Below, piece after piece: positions 1 through 12,000 of a DNA stretch of 64,000 nt (position 1 is its first letter; each line of letters opens with the position of its first letter). A program made the position numbers and the translations under genes. The notes beneath the pieces were generated by a model. It saw only the letters and a program-made list of their open reading frames with translations, did no database searches and was not told where the DNA came from. The stretch covers positions 10,689,654 to 10,753,653 of the forward strand of contig NC_092685.1 of NCBI RefSeq assembly GCF_964275005.1. Reading direction: 5' to 3'. This DNA comes from Diadema setosum (Eukaryota; Echinodermata; Echinoidea; Diadematoida; Diadematidae).

Positions 1-1310
1 GTGTCCCTGTGTGATGGAAATTACAAAAGCATTTTCTCGTAATTCTACTAAACAAGATAATTTGAATAAAAATCAAATGCTTTGTGGATTTCCTAAATTT
101 TGGATATACACTGTACATTTCTACAGATGTCTTTTTTTTTTTCTTTTTTTTTTAAAGTGTTGACCTTTCAATAAGCCTGTGTCACCACAATGCTATTGTC
201 AAAATTTGAATTAAAAAAAATTCACATTTTTGTTTGGATGTTAGGTGCAAGATCTATTATGTGCGTATGTACCTACCCACACATCTAAAAAATGAGAAAT
301 GAGAATTAAGAAGTGGATATAAAAGGTGATATAATTGCAGTTCATCAACAATGCAAAACATTTAATGGCATAATCAAAGTACTGGTAAACCATTGTATTT
401 GCTGTGTACTTTTGTAGTTTTGTGCCCATGGTGAATGGGACACCCCCTAAAAAAAGGATTGGTTATCGAAATCATACAAAACAGTCATAATTATATTGAC
501 AAATAACATATTTCATACAAAACTATTTGTATTCATGTTCATCAATTACATGTTGGAAAGCTTTATATATCTCTACAAATCATTCTGCCAATAACAAATT
601 CATAATAAAAGAATCAAAAGTTTTATCAACTACAAAATAAAAGCTTGTTCTGGAGTATCATACTAGTGTACATTGTACTGTATATTGTAATTTAAGTCTC
701 CTAAAGGGGGTACAATGTATCTCACTGAGCTGCGAATGTTTGTGAGTGTAGCGAATTCCAGGGAATATCAGGGTTCATTAACAGTTGCAATCAAATTCCT
801 AATCAGTTGCAATCAAACTCGCAAACAGTTTTCATTGTCGTTTATGGTTTTTCTTGTCGCAAAGAAATATGGAATATGTTCAAATTTCTTTGCGACAAGA
901 AAAACTGTTTGACTTATCATGCAAGTAGATGTGAATATACAAGTTTGTATAATCTAGACCTTGTACAATAACAAATTCAATGTAATGTAATACAGTAACG
1001 CAAACAGCATCTACTACTGTATTGACAGGTACAACTGTACTGTATACCCTACACGAAATCAGGACTTCCCAACTATTTCGCATGTGGTTAGATTGGCGAT
1101 CGTGGAGTTTTGTACTTGACAGAGATATGTAGGCCTATACATACGTACGGACATGTATGCATTTATGATTGTACACTCAAATCGGGATCAGTCATTATTT
1201 TCGTGTGTCTTTAATTTCACAAATAGCACCTGACTAGTGAAATTCGCGAAAATAAAAACCTTGCAAAAAATTCTCTGTATCATACAATATTTACAAGAGT
1301 ATAAGTTCTT
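1..1310. other. no gene seen (putative LC3 intron)
   Basis: AT-rich non-coding sequence with T-runs. The LC3 gene's missing exons were looked for here and not found. An inverted pair CGCAAAGAAATATGG / CAAATTTCTTTGCGACAAGA lies near 857-900. Confidence 0.6.
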
Positions 1311-1403
1311 TTAACCCCATGAGGACAGGCTGATTTTGCTACAACATGTATTTCCCACAGACACTTGCCCGAGTGTACTCGGAACTCATCCTCAACAGGT
1401 CAA
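1311..1403. mobile_element. short TTAA-flanked MITE, 'CCCGTTGAGGA' family, copy 1 (reverse)
   Basis: Begins TTAACCCCATGAGGACAGGC and ends near CCTCAACAGGTCAA. It contains the family core GCTACAACATG and CGAGTGTACTCGG in reverse orientation to 46611-46702. Here the right TTAA is mutated to TCAA. Confidence 0.7.
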
Positions 1404-1479
1404 TTCCAGAAAAAAAAAAAGTCCCCACACCATCACATGTTTCATCTCAGCCTGCCAAGAAGTACATGTAAGTGATGCA

Positions 1480-2032
1480 GGACAAGTTTACCTTCATAGA
1501 CATGTGGGTTGAGTGAATGCAGCAAAATTAGTATCAGTGAGAGTTTGAGGAATATCAGACAATCCGTTCAAATGTTAATATGAATTTTTGAAGTTCCTGC
1601 TCAGTTACGGCTGGATGAGAAGACTACTATAGCTTCTGATGTCACATTTGTACCACTATATAAAGAAAGAATAAAGAAAATTCAACATATTTTCACTTTT
1701 CTCACATAACAAAAGAACACTCGACTTCTCTCTCTCAGAAGGCAGGGGGAATAATATTACCCTTAAGATACATCAGTAACAAGTCGAAGAAATGTGCATT
1801 TTATTCAAGAAGTAAAGTTTTGTGAAATTTTCTATTTGTTTTCCTTATATCGTTGTACGCATGTGACATCATACACTGTAGTAGTCTTCTCATCCAGCAG
1901 TGACTGCGCAGATACTTTAAAAATTCATAACTTTGGAACGGATTGTCGGACTTTCCCTAAACTTTCACTGATACGTTCTACTAAGATTGTTGCATTCACT
2001 CAATCCACATGTATATGAAGGTGGACTTGTCC
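1480..2032. mobile_element. foldback MITE, 'GGACAAG' family, copy 1
   Basis: The two halves are long imperfect inverted repeats: GGACAAGTTTACCTTCAT at the left pairs with ATGAAGGTGGACTTGTCC at the right. Pairing continues inward through matching blocks (GTTGAGTGAATGCAGCAA with TTGCATTCACTCAA; CTGGATGAGAAGACTACT with AGTAGTCTTCTCATCCAG). No ORF is seen. The right flank is TTAA. Confidence 0.85.
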
Positions 2033-2247
2033 TTTAAGTATGCACAAGATTTTAACTGCTTTGTTTGCTGCCATATTTCACAATACCTGGCAAGAGATCA
2101 CACGCAAAAATGCCATTACAATGGTACTGTCAACTCCTACTACCCGGTAAGCTTTCAAAATGTGTTTCTGATTTACGATGTAATTTGATGGGTTGTAATG
2201 ACTACAGTATAAGCACAAAATTCTGATTTCACAAAGTAAGGACATAC

Positions 2248-3392
2248 CAGGTGCGGTGGAGCACCCCAATTTGCATCTCATTATCGCCCCGTTCTATTTG
2301 AATTTCCAACGGGCATCCACGGCTGCCCGAAACTGTGTGCATGAAAAAGTCAAATCTTTACCTTCTCCTTGTGCCGCTATGCGTGCTGCTAGTAAACTCA
2401 AACTTCCCACACTATCTAAGTTTTTAAAAACCTTCCTTTTGATGAAAAAATTATGAAATTTGCTGCACTAGAACTTGAGATATTAAAGCGTTTTGAATAT
2501 CACCTCTCGCAAAACATGCGTTCTGTTTTTTTCCGACTGGACTATGGCCGGGCTCCAATGTGTCCGAATTTGGCAACATACAACTAAGTTCATCAGGCCT
2601 CCATCCATATATGGTGAAAGTTTTCGCTTGGTTCCACCTGTACTTTTTGAGAAATCAACTTGTTTCTACAGGGTTTGAAATAGAAAATTGTAGTCAGCGA
2701 AACAATTGAAAATGACGTCATTTCTTTTCCCGTAATATTGAGCATGCATGGTATGTGAGATTCAGGATTTCGTGCTCATTGTTGGTTTGCATGTGACGCA
2801 GTCAATTTTGCTGAGTGTCGCACGGCGGTGACTGCTTAGCTGCTGCTGCGCACGCTGCATGCAGCAATGCGTTGTGTGTGCTGTGACATGGAACGCTACA
2901 GTGACGCGATTACATATACATGGGACCAACCTGTACGCTTTGCGTTCGTGTCATTTTTGACATCACCTTCTGTTTTTTTCCAACACAACCATGGCCGGGA
3001 ATATTACGGTATGAAATTTAAAATGCAAGCAGATAAATAAATTTCGGTGTGGGTGTTCGAATGGCGCTTTGGTTCCGCAATCACACTTTGTGAATTTTAG
3101 GATGATTTTCGAGGCATATTTTTGGTAATTTTGCTCACCAGGTTTTTTGCTAAAATTTCACATTTTATCATGGTCAAATCCTTTAATATGTTATATGTGC
3201 ATATTCGGACATGTTTTCAAATTCAAACTAACTCAATTTTGATCCGAAAATAGGTTTCCTTAAATTGTTATTAGCTTGAGAAGTTGTTTACTTTTTCTCA
3301 ACTACGCAAGTACAATGTTGTTTACTTTATGCAAATGAGGCTCGGCTGCCGATGGATTTCTGCAAGATAATTGGGGTGCTCCACCGCGCCTG
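2248..3392. mobile_element. 1.15-kb element with 23-bp terminal inverted repeats
   Basis: The left end CAGGTGCGGTGGAGCACCCC (2248 on) and the right end (3370-3392) are inverted repeats matching at 22 of 23 positions. ATAC flanks both sides, suggesting a 4-bp target duplication. No convincing ORF is inside, so it is probably a non-autonomous DNA transposon of unrecognised superfamily. Confidence 0.75.
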
Positions 3393-5497
3393 ATACAACA
3401 ATAGTATGAAGTTAAAAAAAGAGGGTGCAGCAGTGCATGTACACTGTACAAGTGTACAAATACATGTACATGGTTGCAATTACTGGAGAAATCTGAAAAA
3501 AAAAAATCCCAACAACATTAAGTTGTAACATGAAGGTTCACACTGAATTCAGACTCCTGCAAATGTGTAGAGAGGTGTTTTGTGTACAATTTATTTATTG
3601 CACCATGATTTCTCTGTCATGTGTATGACAGTACACTGTACTGTGCGTACTGCATTATTAATGCCACTCATGGTTAATATCTCTAGTTGTGAGCCAAATA
3701 AATATTGCAAGTACTACATTGCACTCCCGTTGTAATGAACACTGTTCAATCAAAATTTGTTACAACGAAATAGCATTGCAGGTTCCAAAACTATCATCTA
3801 CATCTTTACATTACATGTGTATAGGCCTACTTCATTATTATTATTATTTTTTTTTTAATGTTTGGCTAGTGTTGTTCAGGAAGTGTACAACAAAACTTTG
3901 ATAAACAGGTTTGTAATGAAAGGAAACTGCCAGGCGTGTGAACTTCATTATAACAGGAGTTGCCTCGTATACAGTATGCAACATACACAAGTATAATTGG
4001 TAAATAAACATTCAGCAGAGATCTACAGTATGGTCCTCCTTGGACTGAGGACAATATTTTTTTAACAAGGATGATCTCAGTTCTTTGGAATAGAGCCTTT
4101 CTGATCTTGTTGACAATCTCAGCCTGCATGCAGTCTGCACAGAATTACAGCTACAACAACTGAGTGGTTTGTTTGCTTGAACACTCAGGAATTGGCTCTG
4201 ACCTTTGTTAAAACTGTCCTTGACATGAAAGATTTCTACAGGTCAATCAAAACAGAGAGAAAAGAAGAACTAAATCTGATCTGTATCATGAGACACATGG
4301 CTGAATGGCTGTAGTGTAAAGGACATGGATGCATCCTTAATCTCTAACAATAGTTCAGCATTGAAACGTCATGAGCCTTACAAAAGCAGTGGGTTGGAAC
4401 TTCTGCAACAGTGTAATCTCTCTTATCTGATATAAATGAACATTCGAAAAACTGTACAATGAATATGAAACAAAAGTCCTGATTAAGCCAACTGAAGATG
4501 TGTGCTGTTAATGTGAAGTTTTATATGGGTACAATTGTACATGCTGCTCACTATGGTGCTGCACTGCTAGATCTCACTGTAAGACTTACAGCTGTATAGC
4601 CATTTCACATGCAGCAAGAGACAGTGACAAAGAGCTTTCAGTAAATGATTTGCTGTAAACAGAATGTATGTATTAAGATGATTAAATCTCAAGGCAGAAT
4701 AGAAATATATCATACAGCAACAGACGTGTAAAATATTCTTGGGAAGTATTTGTAAGCACAGAACACTTTCTCTCCTCTTTGCTTCTGCTTTGAAAAGACA
4801 AAGCAAAGTGACAGATCAAAAAATGCAAACAGAACCTTGCTCTGCTGTGCAAAAAGCTTCCACTTGTTTGAAAACAAAATTGAACAGTAACTGAGCACAG
4901 GTTATGGGTTATTCAAACATGATATTCTACATTTTAAATCCATTGTTTATACGGATAGCAATCACTAAACATATTGTATTATATACACAGGTACACAGTA
5001 TAATATTATGTTGGGAAGTGATGAGACAGGTGCAAATGCCTAGATGGTATACAAGTACATTGTATGGCACAGCTTCAACCAACACTTTTCTGTGCATCAA
5101 ACAAGCCATGTTTGGAAGTGGATAAATAAGAATGCAAAGGCACCTAGTTCATATTTCGGCTTTGAGTACGGAAGGGGCCTCTCCTCTGGCAAATTGTGTT
5201 TAATTTTAACAAAATACACAACGCCATGTTTGATCTCGAGCAAAGCAAACCATCATAACAGCAAAGAGAAGTGTCACAAAAAGTGCTTTCCATTCCCTTA
5301 AAAAAAAAAAAAAGAGGTTGGAAGGAGATTCTGCCTTGCTATACAAATTGTTTACAGTGTATCCAGGTTGAGCAAACTTTGTTGACATGAAGCTCATTCA
5401 CACACAATAAAAAAGCATGATTCGAATCATGCTTTTGTGTGCTCTTGCTCACATACAGTACATTGTATACAGGCCAAAAAATAAATGGATAAATAAA
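3393..5497. other. no gene seen
   Basis: AT-rich, no recognisable exon. It holds a possible decayed TA-type MITE (3715-3960) and a small hairpin AAAGCATGATTCGAATCATGCTTTTG (5410-5437). Confidence 0.6.
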
Positions 5498-6660
5498 TAA
5501 CTAGAAATGTCGCTATGGTGACTGGTATGCCTCCGCCATAATGCATGATTCTCTAATAGGTACATGTATACATACGTGTGGTACATGTGGACAATGTGTG
5601 ATTACATTTTAACAAAATTGGCAAAATATCAAAAAGACATGTTAGTCACAGATGTGTTGAATGTTCACCTTCCTTGACGTAGGTTTGGATGAATAGGAGA
5701 GCATGTATTTGGGGATTTAAGGACTTTAACTTGACTTTGACCCTTTCATAAGTTTGTGCATCATTGAGTAATTTTCAAGGTATAGAAAAAGTAGCTGTAC
5801 TGAATAGTAAATTGTTACCATTTTCATCTGGCCTTTGACCCTAAAATTAAGAGAATCGCTGTCAGGCAGAACATGCATGAATATGTACTAAGTTTCAAGA
5901 TAACTTGAGCCATTTCCGAGATATGGAGGAAGAGCTACAAAATATTGTAAGTTCAGCACTTTCACTTGATCTTTGACCTTTTGACCTTTGATTTTTTTGG
6001 CAAAAAGAAAAAGACCTTCCCAGAGAAACTCTATTGGGTTATACATGCATACACCAAGTTTAAAAGAAAAAATATTCCTGTTGGCATTGCCTAAATATTA
6101 GGGAAATAGTAAAATTTTGAAGTGTTGCACTTGACCTTTGACCACTGACCTTTGACCTCATGAACCCCAAATTCCCTAGATAATCACTGCCAGTCAGTAC
6201 ATGCATATATACTATGTTCCATGAAGATACCTAGAATAATTTCTAAAATACGGAGAAAAAAGTGACATTTTAACATTTTCACTTGAACTTTTGACCTTTG
6301 ACCTGTGACCTCATGACCCCAAACTTTCACCAGAGAATCTAAATTGGGTTAGACATGTATAACTAAGTTTCAAGAAAATATCTTTAAGCATTGCATAGAT
6401 ATGGGGGAAATAGTGAAATTTAAGCATTTGACCTTGACCTTTTGACCTTTGACCTTGAGTATGTGCACCCAAAAGTTGATACAGTTTGTAGGCACAACTT
6501 CACTCCCTAATACACATATGTGTGTACATGCCAAGTTTCATTAGGATACCTCAAACGTTTTTTTAGTTATGCTGTCCACAAAATTCATTACGGACGGACG
6601 GACGGACGGACAACCCGAAAACATAATGCCTCCGGCACCACTTCGTGGCGGAGGCATAAA
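5498..6660 (+). mobile_element. dispersed element with TGACCTTTGACC sites, copy 1
   Basis: Starts AACTAGAAATGTCGCTATGG and ATGCCTCCGCCATAATGCAT. Ends with a (GGAC)n tract, AACCCGAAAACATAATGCCT and a short hairpin around GGCGGAGGCATA. The interior is a degenerate array of roughly 150-bp modules, each holding TTGACCTTTTGACCTTTGAC-like blocks and AATTGGGTTAGACATGTATA-like spacers. Four exact TGACCTTTGACC 12-mers are present (6132, 6146, 6292, 6443). No ORF. Confidence 0.82.
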
Positions 6661-6790
6661 AATAAAACTTGCTACCAAAATCGCACAAGTTTCAAGCAAG
6701 ACCAACTGTGCATATATGTGCTAGAAGAATTTAGCCTGAATTTGACCGCACTGTCCCACAAACACCTTGAATTATGGGATATTATACAAA

Positions 6791-6948
6791 TGACGCACAG
6801 GTCTGAGTGCGTCAGTCGGAATTGTGTGCATAAGGTAACTATGGAATGCTTCACCCATGAGGCGAAGCTGAGTGGGTTTAGGCTGAATTCCATAGTTACC
6901 GCATGCACACTATATTCCGACTGACGCACGAAAAGACATGTGCGTCAT
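6791..6948. mobile_element. small foldback element (TGACGCAC ends)
   Basis: A near-palindrome: GCGTCAGTCGGAATTGTGTG and TAAGGTAACTATGGAAT pair with ATTCCATAGTTACCGCATGC and ATATTCCGACTGACGC. The outer ends TGACGCAC and GTGCGTCA also pair. Confidence 0.75.
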
Positions 6949-7510
6949 CTGATTTATAGAATGGGTAATTTTCTTGCCAAAAACCCATTTTTCTATCGTG
7001 TTACCCGATGACAAAATTACTGGATGCATTTCCTTTTGGCTTGGCATACACAAACCATGCATCAGTTTTTACTGGACGCACAGCCAGCCATGCATCAGTA
7101 AATACTGATGCACGGTTGTTTTAGTCAATAGGCGTCTCGTACTGGGTGCATGAACACTTGCTTAGTGCGCGAATCTTTGTTACAAGTACGCATACTCTTG
7201 CTACAAGTGCGCGATAACATGTTTACTACTGTGACTCAGAGTGCGGCCAGTAAAAATCAACACATACGATACTGTATGTAGCTCTCAACCAATGAGATCG
7301 CAGGATTCTCGCTACCCATTCTATAAAAAAACCTGGTTCTGTTTCACAAACTACTGGTATTCATACAATGCCCCTGTACACCCTCAGATCAAGTACAGTT
7401 GTAGCATACATGTGGGCAGTTGTATGGTCAGTGACTGGCTCATTGCAGGACTGACATAATTTTCTTGCATATGGCTGCCTTTTCGTTCGACTTTGACTGT
7501 TTTGTGAAAC

Positions 7511-8074
7511 TTAAAGGACAAGTTCACCTTCATAAACATAAGGATTGAGAGAATGTAACAATATTAGTAGAATACATCATTCAAAGTTTGAGGAAAATCA
7601 GACAATCCATTCAAAAATTATGAAATTTTGAAGTTTTGTGCAGTCACCGCTGGATGAGAAGACTACTGCAGCATATGATGTCACATGAGTAAAATATAAA
7701 GAGAATTTCACAAAATTTCATCTTTTGAAAAAAGTACAAATTCCCTTGACTTGTTACTGACATATGTTATGGGTAATATTATTCCCCATGCCTTTATAAA
7801 GAGGCATGTCAAGTGCTCTGTTATTATGCGAAAAAAAGTGAAAATAACTTGAATTTTTTTTTTCATTTTCTTTATACTGTTGTACACATACAATGTATGA
7901 CATCACAAGCTGTAGTAGTCTCCTCATCCAGCAGTTCCAACACAAAAATTTTAAAAATTCATAACTTTTGCATTGATTGTCTAATTTTCCTAAAACTTTC
8001 ACTGATGTGTTCTACTAAAAATATTGCTGCATTCTCTCAATCCTTATGTTTATGAAGGTGAACTTGTCCTTTAA
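7511..8074. mobile_element. foldback MITE, 'GGACAAG' family, copy 2 with TTAA at both ends
   Basis: Same family as 1480-2032. The ends read TTAA-AGGACAAGTTCACCTTCA and the reverse complement followed by TTAA. A TTAA target duplication suggests mobilisation by a piggyBac-type transposase (inference). No coding capacity. Confidence 0.87.
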
Positions 8075-8369
8075 AGAATTCCTTTTTCTTTTATTAGTCT
8101 GTCACCAATTAACCCTAGGGGACTTTCTAATGACAGTAATTTGTTTTCTCTGTGATATTGCGCAGCTGTTTTCGTCCTCGACGATTTTTTCTTTTTTTTT
8201 TGTCCTGCTACATTTTTAATGGTTTTGCTCATATTATGCATGTGTGAAACAAACCATTGCTTAAAAAAGCACACAAACAAATAAAGTCCAAAAAGTGTAC
8301 ACAGTTAAAATACGCAGAAGAAATAAAAAAGTATGTACATGCAAAAAAAAATTCATGCAACTATACTGA

Positions 8370-8902
8370 ATTGAGTGAATGCAGCAATATCAGTTGAATC
8401 AGGGTTACCTCCCTGGTTGAATACATCAGTGAAAGTTCAAGAAAAATTAAACTATCCCTTCTAAAGTTAATATGAATTTTTGAAGTTTCAGTGCCACCAT
8501 CACTGGATGAGAGGACAGTCAGTTTGAGGTATCACTGTAGGAAAATGATATGAACAAAAATAAGCAGAATACAACATATTTTCATATTTCTGGCAAAATG
8601 AAAGGGCACCTTACCTTTGTCAGAAAGAAGGGGGAACAACATTACCCATAACATGTGCCAGCAAAGAAGTCAGGGAATGTACTTTTCATTAAAAAAATGA
8701 AATTTTGCAGAATTCCTCAAAACATTTTCTTTACATCGTTGTCCTGCACAGACATCACAAATTATTGTGGTCTCCTAAGCCAGCGATGGTGGCACTGAAA
8801 ATTTATTATTAACAACTCATAGCTTTTGAATGAATATTCGATTTTCATCAAACTTTCACTGATGTGTCCTTCTAATATTGCTGTATTCACTCAATCCATA
8901 TT
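8370..8902. mobile_element. diverged foldback MITE, 'GGACAAG' family, copy 3
   Basis: Shares the inner blocks (TTGAGTGAATGCAGCAATAT; CACTGATGTGTCCTTCTAA; TTCACTCAATCCATA) but has lost the outermost GGACAAG ends. It lies just downstream of LC3 exon 2, inside the putative intron. Confidence 0.75.
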
Positions 8903-8960
8903 TGGGGAAACTTTTTTCTTTATATGAGTTCTAATAATATAAATTGTGCTGAAGACTCAC

Positions 8961-9016
8961 CGGTATTTTGTTTGGAAACTTCGCTCTGATACCTGCCACT
9001 TCATCTCTTCTTTGAC
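8961..9016 (-). CDS. MAP1LC3: LC3 coding exon 2
   Basis: The exon is 56 nt, between acceptor CTATAG and donor GTGAGT. It reads (S)QRRDEVAGIRAKFPNKIP and stops after the Pro codon. As I recall, vertebrate LC3 genes split at the same place, just before the conserved 'VIxER' strand. Both neighbours are repeats: a foldback element lies about 60 bp downstream (8370-8902). Confidence 0.9.
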
Positions 9017-12000
9017 CTATAGATAAATAACAAACATACAAACATGGCAGTCATATGACAAATGGACTGATAACATAAGATACAGAATATAGGTGGTATA
9101 CAATGTAGCAGCTACAAATTAAAACGCTAAAACAGATGATGACTGATAACTTCTAGGTGTCTAACTGTTCAATGTATCTGACATGCTCTATAATAATACC
9201 ATACATTGTACCTGTTCCATCTGTTGTACGGTATGAATTATGTATTGCCAGGGTACCATACAGTAGTACATGACTCAATGTGCACACAAATTAAATTGAA
9301 TTACGAAAGATATTTCTCGTGATTGTCCGTCTGGGTATGAAGAGCCACACATTTTTGACAGCCAGGGATCAATTCACATCCCCCCTTTTTTTTTTTTTTT
9401 GGGGGGGGGGGGGAAGGGGTAAAACATTGAGTTGTATTTGAAGCGGGCAAGTGGGCATACAGGCTTGTAGCACTCTGTACATTGCCCCTTTTTTTACCAT
9501 TTGTATCATCATGTGCAGCAATCTGATATCATGAAGTACCCAGTAGATAGCCCTGCTCACTTGGAATTAATTGTGTTAATTGATTAATTCATTAAGATAA
9601 AACTCGAGGCAAAAGATCTAGGAGTTAAATTATCAACTAACAAGCCTCGGCTATGTGATACCACGGATAACTAGAAATTAGGAAATAAAACAAAAGTGAG
9701 GAACACCCAAGATGGAACAAACATTAGAATAGATTAGAATTTTCCAAAATATCTTGCTTGCTTCTATATTTGACAGTATTTTTCTATTCCAATTTAATTT
9801 AATATTTTAATTTTCCCCATCTCTTGTCATTCATTTCTTCTTCAATCAATAGGCCTTTAATGAATGATAAGGTAACCAAACCATACTTAACTACGTCAAC
9901 ATATCGACACTAACTTTCAGCTTTCATCTCTTTTGCCCCAAGGTGGTTGCCTCTGACTTCCATGTCCCTCATGTTGGTTGCCGAGATATTGAGATGCTGA
10001 TATGTATGGGGTTTCCTTGCCTCTTATCCCTCCCCCTGCTTCTTCCACATTGCGCTAGATTATCTTCTCCATCTAGGCCCTGATTTCCTTCAGTGCTTCT
10101 GTCATTTTTATCTTAACTTTTTCAGTCCCTAAATTGCTCAACGGCGACCGCTCGATCTGTTCTCTTGGTTTTCATCTGTGCTGTTGTCATTTTTGTCTCT
10201 ATTATTTTTGTTCCCTAAATCACTTGGCAGCGACTGCTCGAGCAGGTCAGTGCCTGGGCGGTTCCCGCTCGGACACCGAGCGTATTTTGGGCAGCGAGTG
10301 AAAACTGGTCGGTCGCCGCTGAAATTTTAACTCCGCGTTAAAATTTCAGCGGCGACCGACCGATGCTCTAAAAACCAGTGGCGCCTGGTCGGTCACTGGT
10401 CGTTGTCCGACCGGTTTTGGCTAAAAACTCGCCGACCGGTCGCCGAGCAGGCTGATTTTGGGGGTTGTGACCGTAGCCTTAGTTCTCAGTTGTATACAAT
10501 TGCCAGTGTCGGGTGTGAATATAGTATACAATGTACACTTCTCTAATTATTATGTATTGGTGAAAGAATGGAATATAGGTGGACAGTGTTCTTCTTCAGA
10601 ATTATAAAATGCTTTAATACACACTGTCATGATAATGAATAACTTTGAATTTTAAAGGAATTTTCTCCAATGTATTCAGTTCTCTACATGTACAAGTGTA
10701 CATGGAACATGACTCACATTACAATAAAGTACAAAAGCTACAAAGTAGCAAACAAGAAATGAATCACTAACATAATAAACTCAAAAGTAATGCAGTAATA
10801 ACAATTTAGCACTATTTTAGCTAAGTCAGACATTTTCTTATCAAGGATCTGTATAAAAGGAGGCAATCTGAAATCATGTTCTTTATTTTCAGTTACCTTT
10901 CACTCTTACGTATGTACTAGTATTTCAATGAAAAAGGATAGATGTGAAATCTACAATCCTCCAAAATGTACATATGCACGGGGAGAAAGACTATTGAGAA
11001 ACATCATTACCTTGGAGTCACAAGGAGCCTGCATTCATATATCATTATTATTTCTTTTTTAAGTACAGCTGTAGCAAAATCTTCGTCAAAGGCATTTAAG
11101 ATTCACCTGAAATTGAGAGCTCAGGCCCCTTTTGACTCCATTTTACTCCACTACTACTAGCATGCCACTGCTGGATACTGTAAAACCAGAAATCTTTGAG
11201 TGCATTCTAATTTCGCAAATTTCACGAGAGCCAAGATTCACAAAATTGAAATGCACACAAAAACTCTTGTCTACACTACAATGTATACCTCATTTTATAA
11301 CTGCACTAAATGCGAGTGGCCATTCGCAAGAATTTTATGTTGAGAAAACGGCTGCCGCCTGCAATGTCCCCGAAAAAGGTATCTGTGCACAGTACAGTGG
11401 ACTCCCGTTATAACGAAGTCCTCGGGACCGGCAGTTTTCTTTCGTTATAACGAAATTTCGTTATAACCGAATGAATAAACAATAAAAATACATAGAGTTG
11501 ATAATGTTGCGGCCCTAAATTTTATTTCGTTGTAACCGGAATTTTGTTATAACCGTGTTCGTTATAACGGGAGTGCACTGTACAAAAAGAGTGTCTTCCT
11601 TGAAATGGAATAGAGGATATCTATCGTCAGTACTTCGTTGCCACTTAAAACCAAAATAAGTTTGCACACTGCAACATCTAAGGATGACCCCTTCTAAACA
11701 TTTATCATGCAAGCCTTAGTTTCTAAAGATCAAAACATCAATTTTACCAATCTCTTTGAACAGTTCTGTATCTCTTACCCTTAATTACCCTAGATGTCAA
11801 TGCGTAAAGAGTGATTCCTGCCAGGTTTAGGTAAAACTGGACAATGGGTTTTGACAGGAGACGAAAGTGTAGAAAGGTATCAGGGCAATGGCAACACACG
11901 AAAAGCAATCACAATGCAATAGAGGAGAATGATTACTTACAAAACAATATGGAAATAGATAAGGAGGTAGATGATTATACATGTAAGTAGCTGTTTGGAC

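Noticed and set aside
3866..4129. Possible LC3 exon 3 or 4 on the minus strand
   Set aside because: Read in all three frames for the VIxER, TKFLVP and DEDGF motifs. None present.
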